A stretch of 42,452 nucleotides of DNA from Reichenbachiella versicolor (GTDB lineage Bacteria > Bacteroidota > Bacteroidia > Cytophagales > Cyclobacteriaceae), in the NCBI RefSeq assembly GCF_003171675.1, contig NZ_QFZQ01000016.1, positions 1 through 42,452 of the forward strand, in the 5' to 3' direction. The notes under the pieces are model-generated. The model made no database searches, was not told the DNA's origin, and was given only the letters and a program-made list of their open reading frames with translations. Positions 34,063-41,325 of this stretch are shown here, piece by piece. Positions within the stretch are counted from its first letter, which is position 1. The number at the start of each line of letters is the position of its first letter. A program made the position numbers and the translations under genes.

Positions 34063-34107
34063 CTGCCAATTGAGTTTTTCCGCCTGTCCAGTATAAAACA
34101 AAGAGAT

Positions 34108-35475
34108 ATGAACGCAAGTGTAGAATACATCAAAAATCATCAAGAGAAGTTTTTAGACGAACTATTTAAACTTCTTAGAATCCCATCAATCAGTGCTGAT
34201 TCACAATATAAGGATGAAGTAAGAGCGACGGCTGACTTTGTACAGGCCAAACTTAAGGAGGCGGGCTGTGACAAAGCCGAAATCTGTGAGACTCCTGGAC
34301 ACCCTATCGTCTATGGCGAAAAAATTATTGACGAAAGTCTACCTACCATTCTTGTCTACGGACACTATGATGTTCAGCCAGCAGATCCATTGGATCTATG
34401 GGATTCACCTCCATTCGAACCTGTAATCAAAGACGGAAGAATTTACGCAAGAGGAGCCTGTGATGATAAAGGTCAATTCTATATGCACGTAAAAGCCTTT
34501 GAAGCAATGGTCGCCAACGACGAATTGACTTGTAATGTAAAGTTCATGATCGAAGGTGAAGAGGAAGTCGGATCGGACAACCTGGGTGATTTTGTGAAGG
34601 CCAACAAGGAAAAACTAAAGTCTGATATCATCGTGATCTCGGATACCAGTATGATTAGCAATGACTGTCCCTCAATCACCGTAGGTCTTAAAGGGCTTAG
34701 CTATCTAGAAGTAGAGGTAACTGGCCCGAATCGTGACCTTCACTCTGGAGTGTATGGTGGTGGAGTAGCTAATCCAATCAACACCCTATGCGACATGATT
34801 TCATCCTTGATGGATGACAAAGGCCGTGTGACTATTCCTGGATTTTATGACAAAGTAGTAGAGCTCACTGCTCAAGAGAGAGCTGACTTAAACGCTGCTC
34901 CATTCGACGAAGAAGATTACAAAAAAGATCTTGACATCGCTGCGGTAAAAGGCGAAGATGGATATACCACTCTTGAAAGAGTTGGTATCAGACCTACTCT
35001 AGACGTCAATGGTATCTGGGGTGGCTACATCGGTGAGGGAGCCAAAACTGTACTCCCATCAAAAGCATACGCTAAGATTTCGACTAGACTCGTACCGAAC
35101 CAGTCTAGTGACGAAATCACGGAGCTATTGGTAAAGCATATAGAAAACATAGCTCCTGATTACGTGAAAGTAAAAGTCACTCCTCACCACGGTGGTGATC
35201 CTGCTGTCACACCTACTGATTCCAAAGGATACTTGGCAGCAGCCCAAGCGGTGGAAAAAGCATGGGGCAAAAAGCCAATCCCTACAAGAGATGGAGGAAG
35301 TATTCCTATCGTCGCACTGTTCAACGAAGAACTTAAAGTTGACTCCGTACTGCTTGGAATGGGACTAGACGAAGATGCTATTCACTCCCCAAACGAAAGC
35401 TATGGTGTAGAAAACTACATGAAGGGTATCGAAACGATATCTTGGTTTCACCAATATTTCGCAGAAACAAAATAA
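34108..35475 (+). CDS. M20 family dipeptidase
   Basis: The protein has 455 residues from the ATG at 34108 (MNASVEYIKNHQEKFLDELF); a 30-residue in-frame extension upstream crosses the promoter and is rejected. The di-zinc site shows TILVYGHYDVQPADPLDLWD, GACDDKGQFYMHVKAF and MIEGEEEVGSDNL; the lid has GPNRDLHSGVYGG and the C-terminal ligand region ends DEDAIHSPNESYGVENY. It belongs to the carnosinase/CNDP-like branch of M20 peptidases, which hydrolyse dipeptides. No signal peptide is clear, so it is probably cytoplasmic. Confidence 0.93.
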   Translation: MNASVEYIKNHQEKFLDELFKLLRIPSISADSQYKDEVRATADFVQAKLKEAGCDKAEICETPGHPIVYGEKIIDESLPTILVYGHYDVQPADPLDLWDSPPFEPVIKDGRIYARGACDDKGQFYMHVKAFEAMVANDELTCNVKFMIEGEEEVGSDNLGDFVKANKEKLKSDIIVISDTSMISNDCPSITVGLKGLSYLEVEVTGPNRDLHSGVYGGGVANPINTLCDMISSLMDDKGRVTIPGFYDKVVELTAQERADLNAAPFDEEDYKKDLDIAAVKGEDGYTTLERVGIRPTLDVNGIWGGYIGEGAKTVLPSKAYAKISTRLVPNQSSDEITELLVKHIENIAPDYVKVKVTPHHGGDPAVTPTDSKGYLAAAQAVEKAWGKKPIPTRDGGSIPIVALFNEELKVDSVLLGMGLDEDAIHSPNESYGVENYMKGIETISWFHQYFAETK

Positions 35476-35484
35476 GACGAAGCC

Positions 35485-35504
35485 CCCCGACTTAGCGGTC
35501 GGGG
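35485..35504 (+). terminator. GC-rich hairpin after the dipeptidase
   Basis: CCCCGAC-TTAGCG-GTCGGGG is a 7-bp stem with a 6-base loop, ten bases after the stop codon. It lacks a T run, so it could be a weak terminator or a message-stabilising hairpin. Confidence 0.55.
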
Positions 35505-35606
35505 AATTCAACCCAATGAGCTATCGCTCAGTCGATGAGACTCATTAGTAGATCAATCAATGCTTTATATTCTTTTTAGATTTTATAAAGCTTCAATGGA
35601 GACAAA

Positions 35607-36752
35607 ATGCGCAGAAGTAAATTAGTAGTCAATTGTCAACCCTTAATCATCCCTCACCTCCAAAAGGAAGTGGAAGATTTGGGTTACAGAATATTGAGAA
35701 AGGATAGAACAGGTCTCACTGTAGAGGGTGGCTGGAAGGAAGTCATGCACCTCAATATGAACCTTCGCTCTGCCTCAAAAGTACTTTGGCTGATCAAATC
35801 TTTTGAAGCAAATAGTCCAGATGCGCTCTACAAAGAAGCAAAGAAAATTCCTTGGCATAAGCTTATCCCAAAAGATGGATTTATCTCTATTCAATCTTTC
35901 GTAAAGAATGACCATATTCTGGATACGCGATTTGCTAATCTAAAATTGAAAGATGCGATTGTAGATAAGATGCAAGAAGAGAACGGTTTTCGTCCAGACT
36001 CTGGTAAGGAACGCGATCGCACGGTATTATATCTCTATTGGTATCTCAATAAAGTCTATGTCTATTTCGATACTTCTGGTGAAACTATTTCTAAGCACGG
36101 CTACCGAAAGATTCCTTTTAAAGCTCCGATGCTAGAGTCTCTAGCTTCAGCCTGTCTGACTGCCGCCGACTGGAATGATCAGAAAGGAACTTTCATCAAT
36201 CCTATGTGTGGTAGTGGGACTTTAGCGATCGAAGCCGCACTTATGGCAGCTGGTATTCCTCCAGGATGGAAGCGTAAAAACTTCGGTTTCATGCATATCA
36301 ATGGCTACGACCCATCGCTTTGGAAAGAAGAAGTGGCTAAAGTAGAACCGAATCTAAAGATTAAATCCACCATCATCGCTAGTGATTGGAATGGTGATGC
36401 ACTCAAAGCAGCAGAAGCAAATGCTAAGCTCGCTGGTGTAAATCATATCATCAACTTTGAACGATGCTCATTCGAAAAGACTTTTGTTCCCTCAGGTAAG
36501 GGAGTCGTGATGCTAAACCCTGAGTACGGTGAACGTCTTGGGGATGAAGGTCCCCTTCAGCAAGTATATTCTGAGATTGGTGACTTTTTCAAGCAGTCTT
36601 GCAAAGGGAAAGTGGGTTATATTTTCACTGGTAACTTATCTCTAGCTAAGAAAATAGGTTTACGTCCAAAGCGCAGAATTGAGTTTATGAATGCCAAGAT
36701 AGACTGTAGGCTACTGGAATACGAACTGTACGAAGGAAGCAGAAAAAAATAG
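35607..36752 (+). CDS. THUMP-domain class I RNA methyltransferase, RlmL-like
   Basis: This 381-residue protein has an N-terminal ferredoxin-like plus THUMP region (residues ~1-160, KLVVNCQPLIIPHLQKEVED at the start) and a Rossmann methyltransferase domain with FINPMCGSGTLAIEAALMA as SAM site. The catalytic motif reads NPEYGERLGDEG, a variant of the NPPYGERLG usual in 23S rRNA G2445 methyltransferases. It therefore corresponds to the N-terminal half of E. coli RlmL; the second (RlmK-like) half is absent, as is common outside gammaproteobacteria. The site of methylation is inferred. Confidence 0.9.
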   Translation: MRRSKLVVNCQPLIIPHLQKEVEDLGYRILRKDRTGLTVEGGWKEVMHLNMNLRSASKVLWLIKSFEANSPDALYKEAKKIPWHKLIPKDGFISIQSFVKNDHILDTRFANLKLKDAIVDKMQEENGFRPDSGKERDRTVLYLYWYLNKVYVYFDTSGETISKHGYRKIPFKAPMLESLASACLTAADWNDQKGTFINPMCGSGTLAIEAALMAAGIPPGWKRKNFGFMHINGYDPSLWKEEVAKVEPNLKIKSTIIASDWNGDALKAAEANAKLAGVNHIINFERCSFEKTFVPSGKGVVMLNPEYGERLGDEGPLQQVYSEIGDFFKQSCKGKVGYIFTGNLSLAKKIGLRPKRRIEFMNAKIDCRLLEYELYEGSRKK

Positions 36753-36828
36753 CCTTACCATAATCGTCTGAGCAAATAGTAAAGACCTTTTTCAAAGCAT
36801 ATAGATATTTGACAATTGTCAGTCAACC

Positions 36829-36859
36829 ATTGATAATTTCAACTGGTTTTCTACATTTG
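36829..36859 (+). promoter_or_regulatory. tRNA-Pro promoter
   Basis: TTG (36829-36831), 20 bases, TACATTTG (36852-36859): a full Bacteroidota promoter, 17 bases before the tRNA. Confidence 0.75.
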
Positions 36860-36875
36860 CAGACCTTCAAGGTTT

Positions 36876-36950
<75 letters not shown>

Positions 36951-36963
36951 CTCTGATAGAGAC

Positions 36964-36998
36964 AGAAAAGCTTAGCAGTTGCTAGGCTTTTCTTTTTT
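36964..36998 (+). terminator. Terminator after tRNA-Pro
   Basis: AGAAAAGCTTAGCA-GT-TGCTAGGCTTTTCT is a 14-bp stem with one wobble pair and a T run, 14 bases after the tRNA. Confidence 0.9.
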
Positions 36999-37079
36999 AT
37001 ATAAAGTTCGTTTGAGACCTTTTTCAAGGAAGCAATTTCCCTCATGGCAGTTTGAAACTGTTAGTAAAATAGAGACTCA

Positions 37080-37730
37080 TCAACTGAGTGTATCGATTAG
37101 TCTCTTGTAACGGTGAAGACCATATTGATTGACAAATAATCTCATCCCATAATAAAGGTCGAAATTATTCTCTTTCAAAGTCTGTTCGATTTCTTGCATA
37201 AAAGCCATCCGCTGTATCTTCTTGAGCTTATGTGGCAAGCATCGCTGCATATGCTGTAAGATTATTCCTTTGTCAACTGTCTTGATGATATCTATAGATC
37301 GATAGACATGCTTATCGATGTACTGATCATGACTATTTTCTATCAGTGTTTCGCAATACCTCTCCAGCGCGTCAATGATCAACTTAGGACCTACCGGTAT
37401 AAACTGAATATCTTCATTGCTTGAGCTTTTGGAAGATGGTTTAGAACTGATGCTGTAAAAATTCAGGTTGGTAAGTCCTTTGATACCTAGGCCAATACTG
37501 ATGGGACTCAGTACCGAAGCTACTTGTCCAGTAGGAAGAACATGATTGGTTTTCATGGCCCAATAAATAAGAGCGGCCAATGCACCGTGTAAGAATCCAA
37601 AAACGTGAAAGGGTATAGAAAAGCGGAAAAGGAGAAAGTAATTGTTTCGAAACTTCCTGTATCCATATTCAAGCATGGATATCAAATAGGCAAATGCCCA
37701 AGCTATTAATAAGGGGAAGTAATCCGCCAA
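37080..37730 (-). CDS. Hypothetical membrane protein
   Basis: This 216-residue protein has probably two to three membrane segments in the first 90 residues (LLIAWAFAYLISMLEYGY; FHVFGFLHGALAALIYWAM), then a short serine/lysine-rich link and a helical soluble domain of about 115 residues (LIIDALERYCETLIENSH onward) ending in GLHRYKRLIDTL. No family is recognised. It begins 37 bases after the small winged-helix gene and is probably in the same transcript. The helical part could bind a partner protein. Confidence 0.65.
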   Translation of the reverse strand: MADYFPLLIAWAFAYLISMLEYGYRKFRNNYFLLFRFSIPFHVFGFLHGALAALIYWAMKTNHVLPTGQVASVLSPISIGLGIKGLTNLNFYSISSKPSSKSSSNEDIQFIPVGPKLIIDALERYCETLIENSHDQYIDKHVYRSIDIIKTVDKGIILQHMQRCLPHKLKKIQRMAFMQEIEQTLKENNFDLYYGMRLFVNQYGLHRYKRLIDTLS

Positions 37731-37766
37731 AGTGATGTGGTCAAATCAATAGATAATTCAAATAAA

Positions 37767-37988
37767 CTAGGCTACTTCTGAAAGGCCTTCTTCAGTAATA
37801 AAAACCTGATCCTTGTCTATTCTGGCCATTCCAAGGTGAGACAATCTATATACTACTCTGCGTATGTCATCTGATGAAGCGTGTAATCTGCGACTGATCG
37901 TATCTATACTGATACTAGAAGTACTATTGTCTAGCATGTCTACCATAGCATTAGCTACTCTCAGTGATAATGGCTCTGTTTTTTTCAT
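37767..37988 (-). CDS. Small winged-helix-like protein
   Basis: This 73-residue protein looks like a single winged helix: a helix (LRVANAMVDMLDN), SISIDTISRRLHASSDDIRRVVYRLSHLG as helix-turn-helix, then a wing MARIDKDQVFITEEGL. It has no sensor domain, so it could be a repressor of its own transcript or an adaptor. It lies before the membrane protein at 37080-37730 and is the last core gene before the right island. Confidence 0.7.
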   Translation of the reverse strand: MKKTEPLSLRVANAMVDMLDNSTSSISIDTISRRLHASSDDIRRVVYRLSHLGMARIDKDQVFITEEGLSEVA

Positions 37989-38122
37989 TTAAATAGGTTT
38001 TGCCCTTTATCTCCCGCACAGAACCCCACATGATTAATACATTCATGCCATTGATAGCCCAATAATACTGTTAACCCTGTAAGTTTCATATGCCTAATTT
38101 GTTCAAAAGTACCAATTTCATA
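37989..38122. other. Junction between core and right island
   Basis: 134 bases without reading frame, tRNA or palindrome. The ~345-bp repeat begins at 38123. Confidence 0.5.
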
Positions 38123-38469
38123 GGTTAGAATCAAGTCTTATATGGCTGGTTTTTTGTGAAATAACTAACGATAAGACAATCTATCATGTTTCTTTTTTCT
38201 GATCGCTAAATCTCCCTTTTTACATGTTTCTTATCATATATTCTATGGCTCCTCTTCACATTTGTGAACAACGAGAGATTCACTGATATGTGTTTGTTGT
38301 AAGTATTAATAGTGTCTTGTCAGAAAGAATACTGATCGTTGTTGGATTCAAGTCTCAGACTGAAAACTGGTCTTATTTCTTCTTAACCGCACATCTTACA
38401 GCACGTAAAGTCCGAGTTGCAAACTCGAACTAGCCATTACTTTTTATCTACGTTTGGACTAGCGGGGGA
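38123..38469. repeat. ~345-bp non-coding repeat, right copy (inverted)
   Basis: The reverse complement of this stretch matches 1466-1809 at about 95% by eye. Read on the minus strand it runs from CCCCCGCTAGTCC through the GGCTAGTTCGAG palindrome to the GATTCTAAC end. Differences are scattered substitutions and a few small gaps, not at the ends. It carries no reading frame. Confidence 0.8.
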
Positions 38470-38736
38470 GCTGGGTCTTGTTTTGACGATAAGTTCCGCT
38501 TTCTCGACACGTCTTCGGTTGGTTCACTTGCGTTCATCTCTTTTATACCTACCTGATACTTTATAGATACTTTTTCCCTATTCCGCTCAATACCTGACAA
38601 TTACTCACCAAGCACCGTAGGGTGGTTTGAAGACTGTTCCTGAAAACCGCCTTCGGAGGGCCATACCTCCATCTCAATTACAGCATGTGAAAGAACTGTT
38701 ATTATTATTTTTTCGAGCTTTCACTTCTCGGCACAC
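38469..38736 (-). mobile_element. 5' fragment of the group II intron
   Basis: On the minus strand, GTGTGCCGAG at 38736 begins ~268 bases that match the first ~262 bases of the intron at 2768, with a small length difference in an AAT run. It breaks off at CCCAGCT and is followed at once by CCCCCGCTAGTCC of the ~345-bp repeat. The intron-encoded protein and domains V and VI are absent. The fragment is bracketed by related GCTAGTCC arms on both sides. Confidence 0.9.
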
Positions 38737-38752
38737 CTCGGACTAGCGGGGG
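38737..38752. repeat. REP-like arm next to the intron fragment
   Basis: The minus strand reads CCCCCGCTAGTCCGAG directly before the intron 5' end, related to CCCCGCTGGTGCGAG before the full intron. It lies next to the 3' end of the membrane protein gene at 38757. Confidence 0.7.
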
Positions 38753-38756
38753 TAGG

Positions 38757-39218
38757 CTACGGAAATAGGTCAAATAATGGGGCTTTTTTACCAAGCCAGC
38801 CAGTGACAAATGCAGAAATTAATGTTGATACTATTACAAAAATTACTAGCCCCAGCCTTTCGATAACTTCTCTGAAGCTTTTAGGGCCTGAGACATAATC
38901 TTTGTAGTGAAAATCGTCCATTATCTTCAAATACCGGTCGTTTTTTATAAGATAAAAATAGTTCAATACGGTAGTTGATCCGATTGTGATTGCCACTATG
39001 ATAATGTTTTTTGTAGTCGATTGTAAATCACCTAAAGCTTCGTTTACGCTAAATCCAGTAAAATATCTTATGTACCCAAATAGTAAAATTATATTACCAC
39101 CTATGAAGGCAGATAGATAAATATATACAGCTAAAACTGCTTCTTTTTTTGAATATCCCCCCGGAGCTGCATTTTTAGTTCCTAAAGCTTGCGCCCACAT
39201 TTTTGAATAAAGACTCAT
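38757..39218 (-). CDS. Membrane protein, probable immunity to the right orphan tip
   Basis: This 153-residue protein has three likely membrane segments: AVYIYLSAFIGGNIILLFGY, IIIVAITIGSTTVLNYFYLI and LVIFVIVSTLISAFVTGWLG, with a short charged loop (KNDRYLKIMDDFHYKDY) between the second and third. Its ATG follows the TAA of the orphan tip with no spacing (TAAATG), typical of a toxin-immunity pair. The tip itself is hydrophobic and glycine-rich, so a membrane-embedded immunity protein is plausible. No known family is recognised. Confidence 0.6.
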   Translation of the reverse strand: MSLYSKMWAQALGTKNAAPGGYSKKEAVLAVYIYLSAFIGGNIILLFGYIRYFTGFSVNEALGDLQSTTKNIIIVAITIGSTTVLNYFYLIKNDRYLKIMDDFHYKDYVSGPKSFREVIERLGLVIFVIVSTLISAFVTGWLGKKAPLFDLFP

Positions 39219-39413
39219 TTATTTAATATATGAGTCGTAAATATCATATCCCAATCTTGCTCCAAAATATACCCCAGAAGCAATACCTATGCCTATTGCA
39301 ACTGGTGCGGCTACTGTTATTCCCGCTAACCCTGCCAGTGTAACACCGATTGCTGCTGTTCCAACTGCTAAATCAGCAATATCCCCCTTGCTGGTGCGAG
39401 CTTTTAGCTCGTA
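39219..39413 (-). pseudogene. Orphan RHS-type toxin tip remnant
   Basis: On the minus strand a frame without a start codon runs from a TGA at 39414-39416, through the end of the REP-like element, to TAA at 39219. The encoded part DIADLAVGTAAIGVTLAGLA and GIGIASGVYFGARLGYDIYD is small, glycine/alanine-rich and hydrophobic, as in a membrane-inserting toxin tip. Only about 55 residues remain. The cut lies exactly at the edge of the 136-bp element (39383). The immunity candidate follows directly. Confidence 0.6.
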
Positions 39414-39519
39414 TCATAGTCATTCATGAAGTAAAGGATAGTCGGTTGTCTTGCAGATCGTAAAGTCCGAGCTACAAGCTCGAACTAGCGATTATCTTTT
39501 CCGCTCGCACCAACGGGGG
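39383..39519. repeat. REP-like composite element A
   Basis: About 137 bases with terminal inverted repeats: it starts CCCCCTTGCTGGTGCGAGC and ends GCTCGCACCAACGGGGG. Inside are two palindromes, GAGCTTTTAGCTC and GAGCTACAAGCTC, and a central CATTCATGAAG stretch. Element B (40682-40817) is nearly identical. It lies exactly between the orphan tip remnant and a regulator remnant. Its arms and the GCTAGTTCGAGC palindrome also occur in the ~345-bp repeat and beside the intron. Confidence 0.85.
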
Positions 39520-39669
39520 ACTGAAGATGATCAGTTATTTAAAGATCAGGGCATGCTACAGAGACTCAAAGAGCTGAGCCAGTTACCTGCAGCGGACAAA
39601 GAGCATATCCTTTATACGCTCGATGGTCTATTACAAAACGTGAAGGCTAAGCAGGCTTTCGCTTCATAA
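39520..39669 (+). pseudogene. C-terminal remnant of an XRE-type regulator
   Basis: An open frame from the end of element A encodes EDDQLFKDQGMLQRLKELSQ, then LPAADKEHILYTLDGLLQNV and KAKQAFAS. This resembles the C-terminal helical tail of Bacteroidota XRE-family helix-turn-helix regulators; the DNA-binding domain is missing. The longer frame that reads back through the repeat is not a real gene. It is opposite in strand to its neighbours and marks another gene cut at a REP-like boundary. Confidence 0.45.
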
Positions 39670-39673
39670 CATA

Positions 39674-40363
39674 TCACTTTTCTGCTAGGCATATCTCGAC
39701 CTCTTTTTTGAGCTTGAGAGCCAACGTATCGTCGGGGTAATTTTCTAGATGTTTATTGATGTCTGTGAGGGCTAGATTATACTTTTCTAAAATATGATAG
39801 GAATCTGCCCTTAGATACCAAGCATTTCCACATGAGCTTTCAGGAGTTGTACTTTGCTTACAGTCAGTTATCCATTTATTCAAGTATTCAATAGAAGCTG
39901 AGTAATCTTTTTGGGCTCGTTTAGTTATTGCGAGATTGGCAAAATGCTCATAATGCAGCTTACTTTTATCGGATTTTAATGCTTCGCTATAGTAATGTTC
40001 CGCACTGTCGTATTTCTCTAGTACCGAATAAATATGACCTAATTGCTCATGTGAAAATGGGTCGTCATAGTAACATGATAAAGCATTATTAAACCCCTTA
40101 ATTGCGGCATCAAATGATTTTAAACCTTTGAGTGATGCACTCTTTAATGAAATTACCTCACAATGGTCAGGATGATCTTTCAATAGACTATCAAATAAGG
40201 TTATGGCTTTCGAGTATTGCTTTTTGCTGTAAGTTCTATAAGCGTTTCTGTATAACCTGTTTTGATCTGGTGTAAATGAAGAAACGCCATATTTCTGCCC
40301 AAAACAAACATGAATATTCATTGTTAAAATACTCAACACCAATAAGGATAATTTAATTTCCAT
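39674..40363 (-). CDS. Secreted tetratricopeptide-repeat protein
   Basis: The protein has 229 residues from the ATG at 40363 (MEIKLSLLVLSILTMNIHVC), a signal peptide ending near CFGQK. A 12-residue in-frame extension upstream overlaps the previous gene and is rejected. Five TPR-like units follow: YRNAYRTYSKKQYSKAITLF, ISLKSASLKGLKSFDAAIKG, HEQLGHIYSVLEKYDSAEHY, HFANLAITKRAQKDYSASIE and WYLRADSYHILEKYNLALTD. It starts inside the last codons region of the 40353-40724 gene. The position after an orphan toxin tip makes it a possible immunity protein, but TPR proteins serve many roles. Confidence 0.7.
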   Translation of the reverse strand: MEIKLSLLVLSILTMNIHVCFGQKYGVSSFTPDQNRLYRNAYRTYSKKQYSKAITLFDSLLKDHPDHCEVISLKSASLKGLKSFDAAIKGFNNALSCYYDDPFSHEQLGHIYSVLEKYDSAEHYYSEALKSDKSKLHYEHFANLAITKRAQKDYSASIEYLNKWITDCKQSTTPESSCGNAWYLRADSYHILEKYNLALTDINKHLENYPDDTLALKLKKEVEICLAEK

Positions 40364-40724
40364 TGAAACTGTAATTTTTGGTAAACGTTCGGTCTTCATT
40401 TCGTGTTATAATATGAGCGTCTTCTAATTCTGGATTAAACGGATCGTTGATTTGACTAAGATTGTTAATATCTCCGCTATTGATCTTAGAAGTTTCATCA
40501 GCTGTGGTGAAAATGAGTTCCATGTTCAATTCAGGATGATCTAGTAAAAACTCTTCGGTAGCTAAAGGCCCTTGTTCTATTATACTTTGAAGTTCATTGA
40601 AGGCAGCATCAAACATGATTTCATTAGTTTGTGCCTCTTGATATTCAACAACTGGACCTAATGGAGACGCATTAACTACATCCCTTGTTGGTGCGAGCTT
40701 GTAGCTCGTATCATAGTCATTCAT
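40353..40724 (-). CDS. Orphan toxin tip or C-terminal fragment
   Basis: The 123-residue frame starts with an ATG inside element B, so residues 1-14 (MNDYDTSYKLAPTR) come from the repeat. The native part begins near DVVNASPLGPVVEYQEAQTN and is acidic and helical (FDAAFNELQSIIEQGPLATE, DHPELNMELIFTTADETSKI), ending in NYSFNGN. It looks like the truncated C-terminus of a larger protein, most likely another displaced RHS-type tip. The TPR protein gene overlaps its end. Whether the ATG in the repeat is used is unknown. Confidence 0.5.
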   Translation of the reverse strand: MNDYDTSYKLAPTRDVVNASPLGPVVEYQEAQTNEIMFDAAFNELQSIIEQGPLATEEFLLDHPELNMELIFTTADETSKINSGDINNLSQINDPFNPELEDAHIITRNEDRTFTKNYSFNGN

Positions 40725-40817
40725 GAAGTAAAGGATAGTCGGTTGTCTTGCAGATCGTAAAGTCCGAGCTACAAGCTCGAACTAGCGATTATCTTTTCCG
40801 CTCGCACCAGCAGGGGG
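40682..40817. repeat. REP-like composite element B
   Basis: About 136 bases, identical to element A over almost the whole length (differences at the ends and in the loop TTTTAGC/TTGTAGC). It starts CCCTTGTTGGTGCGAGC and ends GCTCGCACCAGCAGGGGG. The frame of the 40353-40724 gene starts inside it. Confidence 0.85.
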
Positions 40818-40953
40818 AAGAACCTATAATGAAATGCCTGAGATAGAACTTCAGCAATATGTATAGTTCCCACTTTTCATCTCCGATATTTTTTCTAGCC
40901 CACCATTGATAGCCCTGCATTACTATCATTAAGCTCCAAAGTATTCTAGAGAG

Positions 40954-41325
40954 TTATTCATTTTGTTGTAATCCAACTATATGGACAAAATAGTTTCTAA
41001 AGTTCACATAGAGAATGATACCCTTGTCTTCTTTTTTCGCAGGATTCAAGATTGAGGTTACTTTTTTATCGAACTCCTCAAATTCCATTTCCCAAACATC
41101 ATTGTTTAGGAAATCAAAAAATGGATAAGTGAAATATAGACTTGTAATCTTATCATCATTTACATCTATAGAATAAATTCTATCTCCTTTAACTTCGTAA
41201 TTTCCATCTCCAATATATTTAACAAGACCCAAGTCTATTGCCTCTTGGATATTCATTCCTAGACTAATCCCATCAATGGTTTCTTTTTCAGAATTCCATT
41301 TCCAATATTTAGTTATTTTTTTCAT
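40954..41325 (-). CDS. Probable immunity protein of the right RHS toxin
   Basis: This 123-residue soluble protein has no signal or membrane segment. Its pattern is a short helix, then strands (YEVKGDRIYSIDVNDDKITS, LYFTYPF), and a final ILYVNFRNYFVHIVGL strand pair. Its ATG overlaps the RHS stop (ATGA), so it is translationally coupled to the toxin tip. No family is recognised. The function is inferred from position, as for immunity genes behind RHS and CDI tips. Confidence 0.65.
   Translation of the reverse strand: MKKITKYWKWNSEKETIDGISLGMNIQEAIDLGLVKYIGDGNYEVKGDRIYSIDVNDDKITSLYFTYPFFDFLNNDVWEMEFEEFDKKVTSILNPAKKEDKGIILYVNFRNYFVHIVGLQQNE

Larger units (their letters stand above)
33549..34107. 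other. Long intergenic region carrying the 21-base array
   Basis: These 559 bases between radA and the dipeptidase hold the periodic hexamer array at 33641-33871 (listed separately) and a promoter element at 34055. Bases 33549-33640 and about 33915-34054 show nothing further. Confidence 0.8.
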
